Made by a program: the position numbers and the translations under genes. Shown piece by piece: positions 40,501-42,202 of a stretch of 42,202 nucleotides of DNA. Every line of letters begins with the position of its first letter. Position 1 is the first letter of the stretch. The stretch is taken from the NCBI GenBank assembly GCA_945860705.1, contig CAMART010000026.1:1-42202 (forward strand). The letters run 5' to 3'. Source of the stretch: Chitinophaga pinensis. GTDB taxonomy: Bacteria; Bacteroidota; Bacteroidia; Chitinophagales; CAMDFR01. Below the pieces are notes generated by a model. It was not told where the DNA came from, ran no database searches, and saw only the letters and a program-made list of their open reading frames with translations.

Positions 40501-42202
40501 ATGCATTATAGAATAATAGGATGTATAGTTTTATTATTTAGTATTTCTGTTTGTAATGCTTCCATAAAGAGCATTGAGAGCACTTTAAATAAAAAAGATT
40601 TCGTAAAAGCTAAGCAAAACTTAGATAAAGAATCTAAAAAAGACAGTACAAATTATGCGTATTCATATTTGTATGCAAAGTATTATTTTGCTTCTTCCAA
40701 TAAAAATTATAGACCTGATAGTGCTTTATATTTTATAGATCAATGCGCCAACTTGTATCGCTCAAATAATAATGCTAAATTACTTATTGCTAACGACAAG
40801 ATTGGAATAAAGAGCGAGAATATCAATCTACTCTTTCATCAAATAGAATTAGAGTTATTTTATATTGCAAAAAATACCAATACACTTTCTAGCTACGAAA
40901 ATACACTCGCACTAAAAATCTTAGATACCATGCTAGTGGCAGACCTAAAGAAAAGTAGAGATATTGTAGCATTTCAGGAGGCAAATTCTAAAAATGATTT
41001 TTTGAGTTTCAAAGAGTTTATGGAGAAATATCCTGATGCCAATCAAGCAGGTCAAGCAAAAGAAAACTACGAAAATCTTTTGTATAAAACTGCCACTGAT
41101 ATTAATACTTGGCAAGCTTACAAAAACTATATAGATCAATATCCACAAGCAAAATATATCGGGGAAGCAAAGGAAAAATATGAAAATTTGCTCTACGAAG
41201 ATTTTACTAAAAATAATGATGCAAAAAAAATATACAGCTATATAAGTAATTACCCATCTGCAAAATATTGGAAAGATGCGGACAGAAAACTTTTTAAACT
41301 TAGCTGTTCTACATTTGATGACACTACACTAATGACTTACATTAATAACTATCCTAAAGCTACACTTAGTTGGCAAAAAGCATGGGATTATTTGTATTTG
41401 TATAATACCTATAATGATGATACTTCTAGTTATATAGAGTTTATCAAAAAATACCCGACATATTATAATACGAAAAGATTTAGAGAGGATTCAGCTCAAG
41501 CATATTGGACTATTAATACATTTGAAAAAGAAGGTAAGATTGGTTATCTAAAAAATGATAGTATTATTTTGCAAAATGCTAAATATAATGAAACTGGAGA
41601 ATTCAATTCAAAATACGCATTGATAAGTACAGATTGTATAAACGATAAATGCAAGTATAATTTCATCAATAAACAAGCGATACAACTATCACCAAATAGC
41701 TATGATGAAGCATTTGATTTTGAGTCTGGTGTTGCAATAGTTGGCGCTGGAGACTGTCCTGATAAAAATTGCTTCTATGGAATGATAAATGAACTAGGAG
41801 ATACCATTGTGCCATTTATATATGAACAAATAAATGATATTTCTTGTGGTTCATTTCTAGCTTTAAATAAGGATGGCAAATATGGTTTTTTAAATAGTAG
41901 AGGAGCAAACATTATACCTTTTAAATATACTAAAGCACGAAATTTTAAAGAAAATTTAGCTTTTGTTTGTATCGATAGCAATTGTTTTTTTATTAATACT
42001 ATAGGTGCTAAACAAGACTCCTTCCCTACTATAAAATTGTCTAGTGATTTTATAAATGGAGTAGCAAGTTTTTCCACAGATGAAGAAAAATGGGGTGCGA
42101 TAAACTCAACAGGAAAAATATTACATCCTGCTCAATACAAAGAGCCATTGGAATTCGTAGATGGAATAGCTATAGGCAAAAAAGAAGATGCTGTAGTTAA
42201 AA
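40501..42202 (+). CDS. Secreted repeat protein with YPxA helical repeats and WG repeats, C-terminus cut by window end
   Basis: The visible 567 residues begin with a signal peptide (MHYRIIGCIVLLFSISVCNA). Residues of about 25-160 are helical and Lys-rich. From about 170 to 330 come five BamD/TPR-like units, each with a YPxA or YPxY turn: MEKYPDANQAG, IDQYPQAKYIG, ISNYPSAKYW, INNYPKATL and IKKYPTYYN. The C-terminal half contains WG-type repeats such as YGMINELGDTIVPFIYEQI (about 426), YGFLNSRGANIIPFKY (about 461) and WGAINSTGKILHPAQY (about 531). The combination suggests a protein-interaction surface in the periplasm or outside the cell. The end is beyond the window. Confidence 0.82.
   Translation, partial: MHYRIIGCIVLLFSISVCNASIKSIESTLNKKDFVKAKQNLDKESKKDSTNYAYSYLYAKYYFASSNKNYRPDSALYFIDQCANLYRSNNNAKLLIANDKIGIKSENINLLFHQIELELFYIAKNTNTLSSYENTLALKILDTMLVADLKKSRDIVAFQEANSKNDFLSFKEFMEKYPDANQAGQAKENYENLLYKTATDINTWQAYKNYIDQYPQAKYIGEAKEKYENLLYEDFTKNNDAKKIYSYISNYPSAKYWKDADRKLFKLSCSTFDDTTLMTYINNYPKATLSWQKAWDYLYLYNTYNDDTSSYIEFIKKYPTYYNTKRFREDSAQAYWTINTFEKEGKIGYLKNDSIILQNAKYNETGEFNSKYALISTDCINDKCKYNFINKQAIQLSPNSYDEAFDFESGVAIVGAGDCPDKNCFYGMINELGDTIVPFIYEQINDISCGSFLALNKDGKYGFLNSRGANIIPFKYTKARNFKENLAFVCIDSNCFFINTIGAKQDSFPTIKLSSDFINGVASFSTDEEKWGAINSTGKILHPAQYKEPLEFVDGIAIGKKEDAVVK

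Overview
The window looks like chromosomal DNA from an AT-rich, Gram-negative member of the Bacteroidota, probably a gliding or free-living Chitinophagales/Saprospirales-like lineage rather than a gut Bacteroides. Four things support this. Three secreted proteins carry type IX secretion C-terminal sorting domains (the two sorting-domain enzymes and the 1615-residue gliding-type surface protein). The nusB-DUF1573-yajC gene order is typical of the phylum. Recurrent TAnnTTTG boxes, the Bacteroidota -7 promoter element, sit upstream of genes. Start codons have A/T-rich leaders without clear Shine-Dalgarno sequences. The species cannot be named from sequence alone.

Layout. 1-5243 (minus strand): housekeeping block ndk (cut by the window edge), typA, yajC, a DUF1573 lipoprotein, a long nusB and a leucine-type amino acid dehydrogenase. 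5398-9856: a CrtI/RetSat-like FAD oxidoreductase, a polytopic polymerase-like membrane protein and an O-antigen-ligase-like protein. 9903-18161 (minus): shikimate kinase, a secreted M1 aminopeptidase, and a 1615-residue adhesin-like surface protein with a small secreted partner. 18377-20012 (minus): two LEA-2-type lipoproteins and an L,D-transpeptidase. 20061-22551 (plus): a tight operon of miaE, a GNAT acetyltransferase and a PaaK-like adenylate-forming enzyme. 22548-25311: kdsB, a LysM protein, tRNA-Gln(UUG) and an SDR oxidoreductase. 25403-28191 (minus): a secreted esterase, a lipoprotein and trhO. 28356-31498: a deoxynucleoside kinase, a DUF1801 protein, a second SDR and an outer-membrane protein.

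31500-36022 is the most accessory-looking part. It holds a HEPN-family gene broken by two single-base frameshifts, palindromic repeat elements on either side of it and around a small orphan gene, and several small proteins of unknown role (a GspG-like domain behind two membrane helices, two VOC proteins, a 206-residue orphan and a four-helix membrane protein). 36033-42202 returns to core functions: a CarboxypepD_reg-like membrane protein, menD-menB of menaquinone synthesis, DUF2752, TM2 and SCP2-domain proteins, and a WG-repeat protein cut by the window end.

Together the genes describe an envelope-rich cell that secretes degradative and adhesive proteins by type IX secretion, makes LPS (kdsB, ligase-like protein) and respires with menaquinone. 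I did not find a convincing, complete, previously undescribed multi-gene system. The best candidates for a second look are the broken HEPN locus with its flanking palindromes, the miaE-GNAT-PaaK-like operon, promoter boxes lying almost on start codons, and the internal duplication in the giant surface protein.
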